A DNA stretch of 64,000 nucleotides from Ianthella basta (lineage: Eukaryota; Porifera; Demospongiae; Verongiida; Ianthellidae): assembly GCA_964019415.1 (NCBI GenBank), contig OZ025879.1, positions 5,809,868 through 5,873,867 of the forward strand, in the 5' to 3' direction. The notes under the pieces were generated by a model. That model made no database searches. It had not been told where the DNA came from and was given only the letters and a program-made list of their open reading frames with translations. Positions 1 through 14,079 of this stretch are shown here, in pieces. The translations under genes were made by a program, and so were the position numbers. Position 1 is the stretch's first letter. Each line of letters starts with the position of its first letter.

Positions 1-2932
<2,932 letters not shown>

Positions 2933-3013
2933 AATTGATAATATACATGGAAGAAGTCATTTGGATGATTAGTAATAATTGAAAAGACAGTATTTTTGTA
3001 ATATTATGGTATT

Positions 3014-3019
3014 AATAAA
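3014..3019 (+). terminator. Polyadenylation signal of receptor A
   Basis: AATAAA about 80 bases after the receptor A stop codon, in the right place for a poly(A) signal. No canonical AATAAA was seen at the equivalent spot after receptor C or the B relic. Confidence 0.6.
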
Positions 3020-4957
3020 CAGCTCTGGAGTGTCAAGAAGTACATGTAGTAGTTCATATAATTATTATTGTAATGCATCGAATTGCACTGCTAAAATGGA
3101 ATAGCTAGTGTTGATCAAGTTATCAAGTGGGCCACCTTCACTTTATATGGTCCAACCTATGATATGGCCAGGTGTACGTGTTGTAAGGAGCAGAAACAAT
3201 TGCAGGTGCAGTCAAGCCACATCCCTGCATACCCATATGGCCGTACATACATGTGTCCTTAAAGCTTCTTCATGATAAGAAGTACAGACACCCTGCATGG
3301 CAGTCAGGCCCAGATGGGCCAGTCACATTAGAACTCAGGACTTAAGCATGCCAGGGAATGGTAGCTATGTAGTCTCAATCCGCACGGCAGCACATATACA
3401 GCTGGTGCCTCAAACTTGCTACTTATTTCATGTTTCACACATTCAACTGCTATTATACTGCACACATCTGACTACACGTGTACCTTGTTTCACACATATG
3501 CAAGTACATGCAAGCTAAACCTCACACTGTTTCTTCACATCTAGTATAAAATGTACCCATACTGTACCTGTAGTTTCGGAGCTATGATTGGCATCGCATC
3601 TTCAATTATCATTAATTCATTCAGCATGATTGCCTGTGGCTATTTTTAATGTCTTGTCCTCTTGTTCAAAGATCTTATTGGCAATAAATGCTCTTTACAG
3701 TAAATAGTAGCACACGAATACAGTATACACAATGTACCTCTGATTTCTCTTCAGTACATTGGGTATATGATTTCTGATTGCTGAATGTCAGTGATCATGG
3801 AAACCTCAGATGCATGTATCATCACAAGGACATTTGTTGCATTAGTGTGCTATTATATAAAAACACTGCCCACAGATATCAAAGTACGAAGAACATGTCT
3901 TTTGCCATTTACTCCTCCCTAATGACATTGACCCAACGTGAGTACTGGTGTGCTTGGTTATCACATGTGACCTTTGTGTGAGGGCGTTCCGGGCTGTTTT
4001 CCATTGTACATTTAACAGATTTTATCTGTCAGTTGATAAAATACAGTAGCAGACTGAGCATGTATTCTGCACTGGCTGTGCATTAAGAGAACATTATGTT
4101 TAACATTAACTTTAGCATATCCACATTGTGTGCCACTTGAGACACATACATACACCTAATAGAGGACCCCACTAGCTAATGGTCTAGTCCACTATTATCA
4201 CTGTCCTGCTGCACCTAATCCATGAAGGAGTGTGAGTGCAGATGTGAACAGTACATGTGACATGTATTCTTGACATGTACATATACATCAGTAGCGACTT
4301 TATGTTGTACTGTATATTTTTTCATTTTTCTTTTTATCAGAGATTAGAATACAAGTAGTAAACTTTGTACTTTCGCACTGTATAAAGCATTTTAGACTTT
4401 TCAAACATAAAGCATTTTAGAATAACATTATGCCGATTTATAGTTTGCAGATTACATGCATGGGCTGCATGCATTTATGTAGAAATGTGCTGACCCTTAG
4501 TCTTACACTGGTAACATACATAAATTTTATAATATATCCTCTGATCGAAGCATACTAGAGTGATAGCCGTTAAAATACTCATTCTTTATTTGCATATAAA
4601 TTGTAACATTTAATGTATTTACTTTACGTGCTGCATGTTGATAGCAATACACTAAAATACAGATACAGTATACATATTTATGTACATCTGGGGAGACCAT
4701 TAGCCTGATACGGCTACTCTTTCTGGCATCCAGAACAGACACGCGAAAGCAAGAGGGAAAGAATGCTGGGTTGGGTCATGAGAAATGCTAGTCATTAATT
4801 CAAGGAAGATAATAAAATAGTGGAGCCAGTGTAAACATTAATGTATTTGAGGGGGAGCACACAGTGACAGTGAGGTACTTACAGAAGCAATGAATGAGTT
4901 AATCATTCGATAGATATGAAAGGGTCAATTTTGAAAAGATGGAGTATCTCTTAATAT

Positions 4958-5040
4958 CAGGCTATGATATGGATATTAGGCCATGCATATCCCTACCAGG
5001 CAAAGCACACTATTGACACAAACAGCACCCCATACATTGC
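4958..5040. repeat. Imperfect direct repeat left of the integrase remnant
   Basis: Contains AGGCTATGATATGG, ATATCCCTACCAGGCAAAG, a run starting GACAC and the word CACCCCA. The same words in the same order recur at 5867-5970, on the other side of the integrase remnant. Spacing differs by a small insertion. Confidence 0.55.
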
Positions 5041-5289
5041 ACGCACACCCAAAGTATTTGGTTGGCATATGTCTGATTGCTCGTATTATGTATGTATATT
5101 CTCTGAAGTAAATGTCCAGATACAGACTGTACATATGCATGCTATCCTAATAGCTGCTTAGCTATGCTGTCTTGATAGCTCTTAGCTGCACGATACTTTA
5201 CCCCAATTTCACTCATTATCTGTAATCGCTTATTGTAATGATTCTTAGATTACTGAGTATGCTTAGTATCATGAGTGGAGCAGCTGCAG

Positions 5290-5870
5290 CTGCAGTAAAA
5301 TGGCTGGGTGTTTTGCTTTACAGCTGGACTTCAAAGAAGTTAAGTACTTGTTGGCTTTTGATTTTAATTTGGAAGACATTGCAGCTCTGTTGGATGTTAA
5401 CAGATCAACACTTTACAGACACATGAAGATTGCTCAGATTGAGAAATATACTGACATTTCCAATAGTGATCTTGATGAGATAGTCAGAAGAATCAAGTGT
5501 GACCACCCCAACGATGGTGGAATTGTGATGCAGGCCCATTTGTTGAGAGTAGGTGTCCATGTGCAGCGGCAGAAGCTGAGATTGGCCATTCATCATGTTG
5601 ACCCACAAACACTGCTTTGCGCCGTACTGCAACAGTAAGAAGAAGGATCTTTCAAGTGGATGGACCAAACAGTGTGTGGCACCTTGATGGCAATCACAAA
5701 CTCATTTGCTGATGATTTATCATACATGGAGGAGTAGATGGTTATAGCTGAATGATTGTTTTCTTACAGTGTTCCACTGATAACACTGCACCCACAGTTC
5801 TCAAACTCTTTGAAGATGCCATTTGCCAGTATGGTCTGCCAGAGAAGGTGCGCCATGATATGGATAACAG
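5290..5870 (+). pseudogene. Degraded transposon integrase (HTH plus rve-like core)
   Basis: The open part (5300-5638) carries a helix-turn-helix-like segment (IAALLDVNRSTLYRHMK) and the linker (LRLAIHHVDP) that precede the catalytic core in a family of HTH-integrase proteins common in sponges, cnidarians and fish. A different frame from about 5634 continues the core (VDGPNSVWHLDGNHKLI). Two adjacent stops, TGA TGA, break it, and FIIHGGVDGYS follows. After a further TGA and a TTCTTACAG that resembles an acceptor, 5770-5868 continues with TAPTVLKLFEDAICQYGLP. The catalytic domain then ends abruptly. Frameshift, internal stops and truncation make this a pseudogene. The family match is from remembered motif patterns, not a search. 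Confidence 0.72.
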
Positions 5871-5970
5871 GCTATGACATGTCACATATCACACGATGAT
5901 ATGCTATATCAGGCACTGATATCCCTACCAGGCAAAGTGCACTAATATTGACACTAACGGCACCCCAGTG
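5867..5970. repeat. Imperfect direct repeat right of the integrase remnant
   Basis: Partner of 4958-5040: the same ordered words (AGGCTATGA, ATATCCCTACCAGGCAAAG, CACCCCA) with an extra AT-rich stretch. It could be a degraded terminal repeat or an older local duplication. Confidence 0.5.
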
Positions 5971-6161
5971 TACATGGTCATGCCTTCATAGCAGTCCAAG
6001 GCCATGTATAAGCACACGCACAAACACACACACATACACACACATGTATACACACGCACACACACACACACCACACAATATTGTCACTGCCTTAAATGCA
6101 GTGGTCATGTAAAGAAGAAACTCTCAAGTCCACCTCCTTACTTAATGCTATACTGTCAGTG

Positions 6162-9100
6162 ACCTCTGTACCACCCTTACCTCTGCACCACCCTTACCTC
6201 TGTACCACCCTTACCTCTGCACCACCCTTACCTCTGTACCACCCTTACCTCTGCACCACCCTTACCTCTGTACCACCCTTACCTCTGTACCACCCTTACC
6301 TCTGCACCACCCTTACCTCTGCACCACCCTTACCTCTGTACCACCCTTACCTCTGCACCACCCTTACCTCTGCACCACCCTTACCTCTGCACCACCCTTA
6401 CCTCTGTACCACCCTTACCTCTGCACCACCCTTACCTCTGCACCACCCTTACCTCTGCACCACCCTTACCTCTGTACCACCCTTACCTCTGCACCACCCT
6501 TACCTCTGCACCACCCTTACCTCTGCACCACCCTTACCTCTGTACCACCCTTACCTCTGCACCACCCTTACCTCTGCACCACCCTTACCTCTGCACCACC
6601 CTTACCTCTGTACCACCCCTACCTCTGCACCACCCTTACCTCTGTACCACCCTTACCTCTGTACCACCCTTACCTCTGCACCACCCTTACCTCTGCACCA
6701 CCCTTACCTCTGCACCACCCTTACCTCTGCACCACCCTTACCTCTGTACCACCCTTACCTCTGCACCACCCTTACCTCTGCACCACCCTTACCTCTGCAC
6801 CACCCTTACCTCTGCACCACCCTTACCTCTGTACCACCCTTACCTCTGCCACCTTATCACCATTACCTCTGCACCACCCTTACCTCTGCACCACCCTTAC
6901 CTCTGCACCACCCTTACCTCTGTACCACCCTTACCTCTGCACCACCCTTACCTCTGCACCACCCTTACCTCTGCACCACCCTTACCTCTGCACCACCCTT
7001 ACCTCTGTACCACCCTTACCTCTGCACCACCCTTACCTCTGCACCACCCTTACCTCTGCACCACCCTTACCTCTGTACCACCCTTACCTCTGCACCACCC
7101 TTACCTCTGCACCACCCTTACCTCTGTACCACCCTTACCTCTGTACCACCCTTACCTCTGCACCACCCTTACCTCTGCACCACCCTTACCTCTGCACCAC
7201 CCTTACCTCTGCACCACCCTTACCTCTGTACCACCCTTACCTCTGCACCACCCTTACCTCTGCACCACCCTTACCTCTGTACCACCCTTACCTCTGTACC
7301 ACCCTTACCTCTGCACCACCCTTACCTCTGCACCACCCTTACCTCTGCACCACCCTTACCTCTGCACCACCCTTACCTCTGTACCACCCTTACCTCTGCA
7401 CCACCCTTACCTCTGTACCACCCTTACCTCTGTACCACCCTTACCTCTGCACCACCCTTACCTCTGCACCACCCTTACCTCTGTACCACCCTTACCTCTG
7501 TACCACCCTTACCTCTGCACCACCCTTACCTCTGCACCACCCTTACCTCTGCACCACCCTTACCTCTGCACCACCCTTACCTCTGTACCACCCTTACCTC
7601 TGCACCACCCTTACCTCTGCACCACCCTTACCTCTGTACCACCCTTACCTCTGCACCACCCTTACCTCTGCACCACCCTTACCTCTGCACCACCCTTACC
7701 TCTGCACCACCCTTACCTCTGCACCACCCTTACCTCTGTACCACCCTTACCTCTGTACCACCCTTACCTCTGCACCACCCTTACCTCTGTACCACCCTTA
7801 CCTCTGCACCACCCTTACCTCTGCACCACCCTTACCTCTGTACCACCCTTACCTCTGTACCACCTTACCTCTGCACCACCCTTACCTCTGCACCACCCTT
7901 ACCTCTGTACCACCCTTACCTCTGCACCACCCTTACCTCTGTACCACCCTTACCTCTGCACCACCCTTACCTCTGCACCACCCTTACCTCTGCACCACCC
8001 TTACCTCTGCACCACCCTTACCTCTGCACCACCCTTACCTCTGTACCACCCTTACCTCTGCACCACCCTTACCTCTGTACCACCCTTACCTCTGTACCAC
8101 CCTTACCTCTGCACCACCCTTACCTCTGCACCACCCTTACCTCTGTACCACCCTTACCTCTGTACCACCCTTACCTCTGCACCACCCTTACCTCTGCACC
8201 ACCCTTACCTCTGCACCACCCTTACCTCTGCACCACCCTTACCTCTGTACCACCCTTACCTCTGCACCACCCTTACCTCTGCACCACCCTTACCTCTGTA
8301 CCACCCTTACCTCTGCACCACCCTTACCTCTGCACCACCCTTACCTCTGCACCACCCTTACCTCTGCACCACCCTTACCTCTGCACCACCCTTACCTCTG
8401 TACCACCCTTACCTCTGTACCACCCTTACCTCTGCACCACCCTTACCTCTGTACCACCCTTACCTCTGCACCACCCTTACCTCTGCACCACCCTTACCTC
8501 TGTACCACCCTTACCTCTGTACCACTTTACCTCTGCACCACCCTTACCTCTGCACCACCCTTACCTCTGTACCACCCTTACCTCTGCACCACCCTTACCT
8601 CTGCACCACCCTTACCTCTGCACCACCCTTACCTCTGCACCACCCTTACCTCTGCACCACCCTTACCTCTGCACCACCCTTACCTCTGCACCACCCTTAC
8701 CTCTGCACCACCCTTACCTCTGCACCACCCTTACCTCTGCACCACCCTTACCTCTGCACCACCCTTACCTCTGCACCACCCTTACCTCTGCACCACCCTT
8801 ACCTCTGTACCACCCTTACCTCTGCACCACCCTTACCTCTGCACCACCCTTACCTCTGCACCACCCTTACCTCTGTACCACCCTTACCTCTGTACCACCC
8901 TTACCTCTGCACCACCCTTACCTCTGCACCACCCTTACCTCTGCACCACCCTTACCTCTGTACCACCCTTACCTCTGTACCACCCTTACCTCTGCACCAC
9001 CCTTACCTCTGTACCACCCTTACCTCTGCACCACCCTTACCTCTGTACCACCCTTACCTCTGTACCACCCGTACCTCTGTACCACCCTTACCTCTGTACC

Positions 9101-9724
9101 ACCCTTACCTCTGCACCACCCTTACCTCTGTACCACCCTTACCTCTGTACCACCCTTACCTCTGTACCACCCTTACCTCTGCACCACCCTTACCTCTGTA
9201 CCACCCTTACCTCTGCACCACCCTTACCTCTGCACCACCCTTACCTCTGCACCACCCTTACCTCTGAACCACCCTTACCTCTGTACCACCCTTACCTCTG
9301 TACCACCCTTACCTCTGCACCACCCTTACCTCTGTACCACCCTTACCTCTGCACCACCCTTACCTCTGAACCACCCTTACCTCTGTACCACCCTTACCTC
9401 TGTACCACCCTTACCTCTGTACCACCCTTACCTCTGCACCACCCTTACCTCTGCACCACCCTTACCTCTGCACCACCCTTACCTCTGCACCACCCTTACC
9501 TCTGCACCACCCTTACCTCTGCACCACCCTTACCTCTGTACCACCCTTACCTCTTTACCACCCTTACCTCTGCACCACCCTTACCTCTGCACCACCCTTA
9601 CCTCTGCACCACCCTTACCTCTGTACCACCCTTACCTCTGTACCACCCTTACCTCTGTACCACCCTTACCTCTGTACCACCCTTACCTCTGCACCACCCT
9701 TACCTCTGTACCACCCTTACCTCT
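6162..9724. repeat. 17-bp minisatellite, left block (about 209 copies)
   Basis: Unit CACCACCCTTACCTCTG with one frequently variable position (CTGCACC or CTGTACC). 3563 bases divided by 17 gives about 209 units. Rare variants include GAACC near 9265 and 9370, TTTACC near 9553 and short deletions near 6849, 7861 and 8523. The C and T variants alternate near the left edge and form runs such as CCCT further in. Because 17 is not a multiple of 3 and the plus strand of the unit lacks stops, a 1237-residue ORF runs through it. That ORF is not a gene. The block ends at the LTR of the Gypsy element. Confidence 0.97.
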
Positions 9725-9903
9725 TGTGATAACTGACCAGTTCATGCACATGCAAACACGATGCAACACGATTCAAGGACGCTCACCGCGTGGCAGGAGA
9801 ACTCAATGAACAACAAGTTACACACAGGATCAAGAGGCATGCACACGTGCACCCTACATCACATGATGCATTAAATAATAACACATACAAGCAAGTCACT
9901 ACA
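9725..9903 (-). repeat. Gypsy-1 3' LTR
   Basis: 179 bases, TG...CA, the downstream LTR when the element is read on the minus strand. Its sequence equals 13901-14079. The polypurine tract lies directly inside it. Confidence 0.96.
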
Positions 9904-9914
9904 TCCCTCCCCTT
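9904..9914 (-). other. Gypsy-1 polypurine tract
   Basis: On the minus strand this reads AAGGGGAGGGA, immediately before the 3' LTR. It is the expected primer for plus-strand DNA synthesis in LTR elements. Confidence 0.85.
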
Positions 9915-9938
9915 CTAGTTTAAACCAGTCCAAACTAG

Positions 9939-12900
9939 TTAATCAGTGTCAAACCCCCAACGGTTGGGTGGTCTACGTTGACGTGTAGAACGACGCGCTG
10001 GACGTTGACTTGACGCTGGTTCCGGGTCAGTGTCACTGTTCTCTGCAACTGTCGATGGCAGAGGATCAGGAGCAGTTGCACTGTCATTAGTACTGTCAGT
10101 CACTGGTGCAAACGGAAAAGAATCATCTACCCCAGGAACTTCTGCTGAGGCTGTACGTTCTCGCAGGTGATCGACATGTCTACGCACTGTGATGCCATTT
10201 CCCAATTTCACTGAATAGGAAACCGGACCACGAACCTGAACAACCACTCCAGGGAGCCACACCTGTCCCGGACGGAAATTGCGGGCATAAACAAGATCTT
10301 CTTCGTGGAACACACGCTCTTTGGCATGGCGATCGTGGTTTCCCTTCTGCTGCTCCTGGTGACTAGATACCCTAGACCGGATGTCTGGGTGCAGCAGATC
10401 CAATGGAGATCTGAGTGGTCTTCCAAATAAAAGCTCTGCTGGCGACACTCCTGTTACAGACTGGGGTGTCAGGCGGTACATGAAAAGGAACCGTGCGAGA
10501 CGCGTTTCCAATGAACCATCTGTAAGCTTCTTCATTCCCTCCTTAAAGGTTTGCACGGATCGTTCTGCTAACCCATTAGAGGCTGGATGGTACGGAGATG
10601 ATGTTACATGGCGAATAGCATTACGCTTACAGAATTCCTCAAACTCGGTGCTGGTGAATGTGGTTCCATTGTCAGTCACGAGAACCTCTGGTAAACCCAA
10701 CATGGCGAAAGTACTACGCATCTTCTCGATGGTGACTTGCGAAGTAGCTGAGTTGGTCATGTGGATGTCCAACCACTTGGTATGCGCGTCTACCAAGATC
10801 AGGAACATTCTGCCCATGAAAGGTCCAGCGTAATCAGCATGGACTCTTGACCAAGGTCGTTGTGGCCATTCCCAAGGGTGTAAAGGAGCAGGTTGAGGGT
10901 TGTGGCGTGTGGACTGGCAGGCTGTGCAGGATTTCACCATCTTCTCTATCTCTGCATCCAGACCTGGCCACCACACGTGCTGACGGGCAAGGCTCTTCAT
11001 CCTTGATACCCCAGGGTGGGCTTCATGTAGCTCTAACATGACCTTCTCTCGGACTTGGGGAGGAACAACAACTCTACCACCCCACAACAGGCAACCATCA
11101 TGTAGGCTGAGCTCCTCTCTCCTTCTCCAATAGGGCTTCAACTCCTCCAGCTCCTGGTCCATCTGGTTTGGCCAACCATACTGTACGAAGCGTTTCACTT
11201 GGGCCAGAACTGGGTGACGGTCTGTCATTTGCTGGATTTGTGCTACGGAGACTGGCCCCATGGAAAGATGTTCCATGAGCTGGATGGTCTCTGGTGGAGT
11301 AGGAACTTGGGATGGTGTCGTTGGCAAGGGCAACCGACTGAGGGCATCTGCGTTGCAGTGCTTCTCCCCTGCCTTGTACGCTATTTTGTAGTCGTACGCC
11401 CCAAGCAACAGTGCCCAACGCTGCAACCTGGCTGAAGCCATTGCAGGAGTGGCTTTGGATGGGCTCAAGAGATGCATCAATGGTCGATGATCTGACACAA
11501 TGGTGAAGGAACGTCCATAGATGTACTGATGGAAGTGTTTAACACCAAAAATGATGGCCAGCGCCTCCTTGTCCAATTGTGAGTACTGTTTCTCCGCAGA
11601 AGCGAGTGTTCTAGAGGCGAACGCGATGGGCCTCTCAGATCCGTCATCCATTAGATGAGAAAGAACAGCTCCGACCCCGTATGGTGAAGCATCACATGCC
11701 AACAACAGTGGCTTGTTCCCATCAAAGTGGACGAGGAGGTTGGGGGAATCTATGAGTTCCTTTACCTGGTCTAAGGCTGCCTGCTGCTCACGTCCCCACT
11801 TCCATGGCATTCCCTGTTGCAAGAGTTGATGAAGAGGGGTGAGGATGGTAGCCACATCAGGCAGGAACTTCCTGTAGTAGTTGACCAGACCAAGCAGGGA
11901 TCTTAACTCGGTCAGGTTCTGGGGAGCAGGAGCATTGACAATGGCAGCCACCTTGCTGGCTGATGGCTCCAAGCCATCCGAGCTGATTCCGTGTCCCAGA
12001 TACTCGACCCTTGGTAGCAGAAAGGCGCACTTCTCCTTCTTCAGCTTCATCCCGGAGGTCTCCAGTCGTTGCAAGACTGCACTGAGGTTGCAAAAATGTT
12101 CCTCATCAGATGTACCAGTGACCAGGATGTCGTCCAGGTAGGTACACACGCCAGGCAAACCTTGCAGCAATGTCTCCATTAGCCGCTGGAAGATAGCAGG
12201 GGCGGAGGCAACCCCAAAGGGCAAACGCTGGTAACGGAACAGGCCTCTGTGTGTGTTCACTGTGACGTACTGCTGAGATGTTTCCTCCAGGCGCACCTGA
12301 AGGTACGCATGAGATAAATCCAGCTTAGTGAAGGATTTCCCTCCGGCCAGAGATGCAAGGAGGTCTTCGATGCGTGGTAATGGATACACCTCCAGTTTCG
12401 CTGCTTTGTTCACTGTCAGCTTGTAGTCGCCGCAAATTCTGACTGTTCCGTCCCTCTTGACTACTGGCACAATTGGTGCAGCCCAATCAGAGAACTGGAC
12501 TGGTGTGATGACTCCCTGCTTCTCCAACCTGTCTAGCTCTGCTTCAACCTTCTGCCGCAATGCGAAAGGTACAGAACGAGCTTTGTAAAAGGCTGGCTGG
12601 GCTTGTGCATCGACAAAGAGCTTGGCTTCTACTCCCTTGAGCATCCCAAGGCCTGGCTCGAACACCTTCTCATGCTGCCGCAAAATGGATTCCAACGTAT
12701 GCTGCACAGTAATGGAAAGGATCTCCTTCCAGTCAAGGCGCAATTTTGTGAGCCAGTCACGACCCAGGAGACTTGGACCACTCCCTGCAACCACAAGAAG
12801 TGGCAGGCGAGCTTCTTGATCATTGGTTCCAGCAGTGACCAATATGGATCCAAGCACTGCGATCTCTTCTCCGGTGTAGGTACGAAGCTTGACTGCACTC

Positions 12901-13871
12901 TCTTGGAGGGCGGGGGCAGCACTGGCATTCCACAGAGACTTGAACGTGGCTTCACTGATCAAGGAGAGAGACGCACCTGTGTCGACTTCCATGTCTACCA
13001 CCTTCCCATCTAGGGTCACAGCAGTCTTCAGTGGCGTGGATGGAGCATCCTGGTCCACCACTGGGTACAGGGTGTACTCCTCAGGTGGAGAAGCTTCCTC
13101 CACTTTATGGGTCGGCAGACCCCGGCTCTTCCCTGGTGGGTTATCCTGCTTGGGCTTGCTCCGGCACATCCTCACGATATGCCCAACCTTGTTGCAACCC
13201 CTGCACCGCTCGGTCTTGAAACGGCAGTTTGCAGCAGTGTGCTTTCCACCACAGCGGTAGCAAGGTGGATGGGGTTTGGAAGGAGTGGGGGCGAAGTTGG
13301 CTCGGTGTCCTTGCAGCTTATGAACTGAGGTGGAGCTGGCTGTATCAGGCTGCAGATCCTTCAGATCTCTGGTAGCCAACTCCATAGCTTGAGCGATCTC
13401 CAAGGCCTTCGCAAAGGTCAAGGAACTTTCAGCAAGCAAACGGTGCTGAACACGCGAATCCGCGATTCCCCACACTAAACGATCCCTTAACATCTCATCT
13501 AGAGCACCCCCAAACTCACAAAACTCTGACAACTTCTTCAGCTCCGCTACGTAGGCAGCCACCGTTTCTCCCGACTGCCGCGTCCGCGAGTTGAACTTGA
13601 AGCGCTGGACCACCGCTGATGGTCGTGGGTTGTGGTACTTGTTGACTTTCTCCACGAGGTCTTCGAACGAAAATTCGGTGGGCTTCTGCGGTGCCACCAA
13701 ACTGCGGATGAGTACGTAAGTGGACGGACCACACACGCTCAGAAGAATCGCTCTCTTCTTGTCTCCAGCAGCCACGTCGTTGGCCGCGAAATAGTACTCT
13801 AACCGCTCGGCATACGCGGACCACTCTTCCACTTCCTGCCGAAATTCCCCGATGCTACCGTGCTTTGCCAT
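9939..13871 (-). CDS. Gypsy-1 Gag-Pol polyprotein (1310 residues)
   Basis: The ORF is open from inside the 5' LTR (13952), but the ATG at 13871, just past the primer site, is the better start. Domains in order, by residue: Gag-like region 1-190, two zinc knuckles at 204-236 (CX2CX3HX4C, then CX2CX4HX4C), an aspartic protease with DTGA at 297-300, reverse transcriptase with YLDD at 578-581, and RNase H starting near DASPYG at 727. The integrase follows, with an H/C zinc region (HEAHPG... CTAC, 949-985) and catalytic D1013, D1067 and E1103, the last two separated by 35 residues. The C-terminus is basic (RRSTRQRR). Gag and Pol are in one frame with no frameshift, and every catalytic signature is present, so it may encode functional protein. 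Confidence 0.95.
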   Translation of the reverse strand: MAKHGSIGEFRQEVEEWSAYAERLEYYFAANDVAAGDKKRAILLSVCGPSTYVLIRSLVAPQKPTEFSFEDLVEKVNKYHNPRPSAVVQRFKFNSRTRQSGETVAAYVAELKKLSEFCEFGGALDEMLRDRLVWGIADSRVQHRLLAESSLTFAKALEIAQAMELATRDLKDLQPDTASSTSVHKLQGHRANFAPTPSKPHPPCYRCGGKHTAANCRFKTERCRGCNKVGHIVRMCRSKPKQDNPPGKSRGLPTHKVEEASPPEEYTLYPVVDQDAPSTPLKTAVTLDGKVVDMEVDTGASLSLISEATFKSLWNASAAPALQESAVKLRTYTGEEIAVLGSILVTAGTNDQEARLPLLVVAGSGPSLLGRDWLTKLRLDWKEILSITVQHTLESILRQHEKVFEPGLGMLKGVEAKLFVDAQAQPAFYKARSVPFALRQKVEAELDRLEKQGVITPVQFSDWAAPIVPVVKRDGTVRICGDYKLTVNKAAKLEVYPLPRIEDLLASLAGGKSFTKLDLSHAYLQVRLEETSQQYVTVNTHRGLFRYQRLPFGVASAPAIFQRLMETLLQGLPGVCTYLDDILVTGTSDEEHFCNLSAVLQRLETSGMKLKKEKCAFLLPRVEYLGHGISSDGLEPSASKVAAIVNAPAPQNLTELRSLLGLVNYYRKFLPDVATILTPLHQLLQQGMPWKWGREQQAALDQVKELIDSPNLLVHFDGNKPLLLACDASPYGVGAVLSHLMDDGSERPIAFASRTLASAEKQYSQLDKEALAIIFGVKHFHQYIYGRSFTIVSDHRPLMHLLSPSKATPAMASARLQRWALLLGAYDYKIAYKAGEKHCNADALSRLPLPTTPSQVPTPPETIQLMEHLSMGPVSVAQIQQMTDRHPVLAQVKRFVQYGWPNQMDQELEELKPYWRRREELSLHDGCLLWGGRVVVPPQVREKVMLELHEAHPGVSRMKSLARQHVWWPGLDAEIEKMVKSCTACQSTRHNPQPAPLHPWEWPQRPWSRVHADYAGPFMGRMFLILVDAHTKWLDIHMTNSATSQVTIEKMRSTFAMLGLPEVLVTDNGTTFTSTEFEEFCKRNAIRHVTSSPYHPASNGLAERSVQTFKEGMKKLTDGSLETRLARFLFMYRLTPQSVTGVSPAELLFGRPLRSPLDLLHPDIRSRVSSHQEQQKGNHDRHAKERVFHEEDLVYARNFRPGQVWLPGVVVQVRGPVSYSVKLGNGITVRRHVDHLRERTASAEVPGVDDSFPFAPVTDSTNDSATAPDPLPSTVAENSDTDPEPASSQRPARRSTRQRRPPNRWGFDTD

Positions 13872-13880
13872 CGCTACTGG

Positions 13881-13898
13881 ATCCCAGCTTCGTCGCCA
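13881..13898 (-). other. Gypsy-1 primer binding site
   Basis: TGGCGACGAAGCTGGGAT on the minus strand, two bases inside the 5' LTR. The leading TGG pairs with the CCA end of a tRNA. The Gypsy-2 site differs at one base, so both probably use the same tRNA, which I could not identify. Confidence 0.75.
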
Positions 13899-13900
13899 AA

Positions 13901-14079
13901 TGTGATAACTGACCAGTTCATGCACATGCAAACACGATGCAACACGATTCAAGGACGCTCACCGCGTGGCAGGAGAACTCAATGAACAACAAGTTACACA
14001 CAGGATCAAGAGGCATGCACACGTGCACCCTACATCACATGATGCATTAAATAATAACACATACAAGCAAGTCACTACA
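13901..14079 (-). repeat. Gypsy-1 5' LTR
   Basis: 179 bases matching 9725-9903 at every position I compared. It should carry the element's promoter, but no clear TATA box was picked out. CCTCT at 14080 is the second target-site copy. Confidence 0.96.

Larger units (their letters stand above)
2933..5230. other. Intergenic spacer downstream of receptor A
   Basis: No gene recognised. Much of 2940-4500 is recognisably duplicated in the spacers after receptor B (24350-26300) and receptor C (49370-54100). Shared anchors include a stretch near 3780-3850 that recurs near 25425 and 53640, and one near 3925-3980 that recurs near 25560 and 53780. The part from about 4500 to 5230 has no counterpart I could see in the other spacers and leads into the integrase remnant. 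Confidence 0.6.
9725..14079 (-). mobile_element. Gypsy-1, complete LTR retrotransposon
   Basis: A 4355-bp element with 179-bp LTRs (9725-9903 and 13901-14079) that I read as identical, each starting TG and ending CA. It is flanked by the 5-bp target duplication CCTCT (9720-9724 and 14080-14084). Read on the minus strand, a primer binding site TGGCGACGAAGCTGGGATC starts two bases inside the 5' LTR (about 13898 downward), and a polypurine tract abuts the 3' LTR (9904-9914). One uninterrupted Gag-Pol ORF fills the interior. It inserted into the 17-bp minisatellite. Identical LTRs, clean target duplication and intact ORF indicate a recent insertion. The domain order PR-RT-RNaseH-IN places it in Ty3/Gypsy, and the integrase resembles the K02A2.6-like group. 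Confidence 0.96.

Noticed and set aside
6162-9724. CRISPR array or telomere tract
   Set aside because: Units are contiguous 17-mers with no spacers, and the sequence is not TTAGGG-like. No cas genes are nearby and the genes are eukaryotic.
6096-9809. 1237-residue ORF of LHHPYLCTTLTSAPPLP-type repeats
   Set aside because: It is the 17-bp minisatellite read in all three phases. The unit has no stop on the plus strand, and the ORF runs on into the Gypsy LTR without any domain.
10208-13824. Open frames opposite to or overlapping the Gypsy-1 polyprotein
   Set aside because: Shadows of the long Gag-Pol frame, with no domain signatures of their own. The same applies inside Gypsy-2 and the R2-like ORF.
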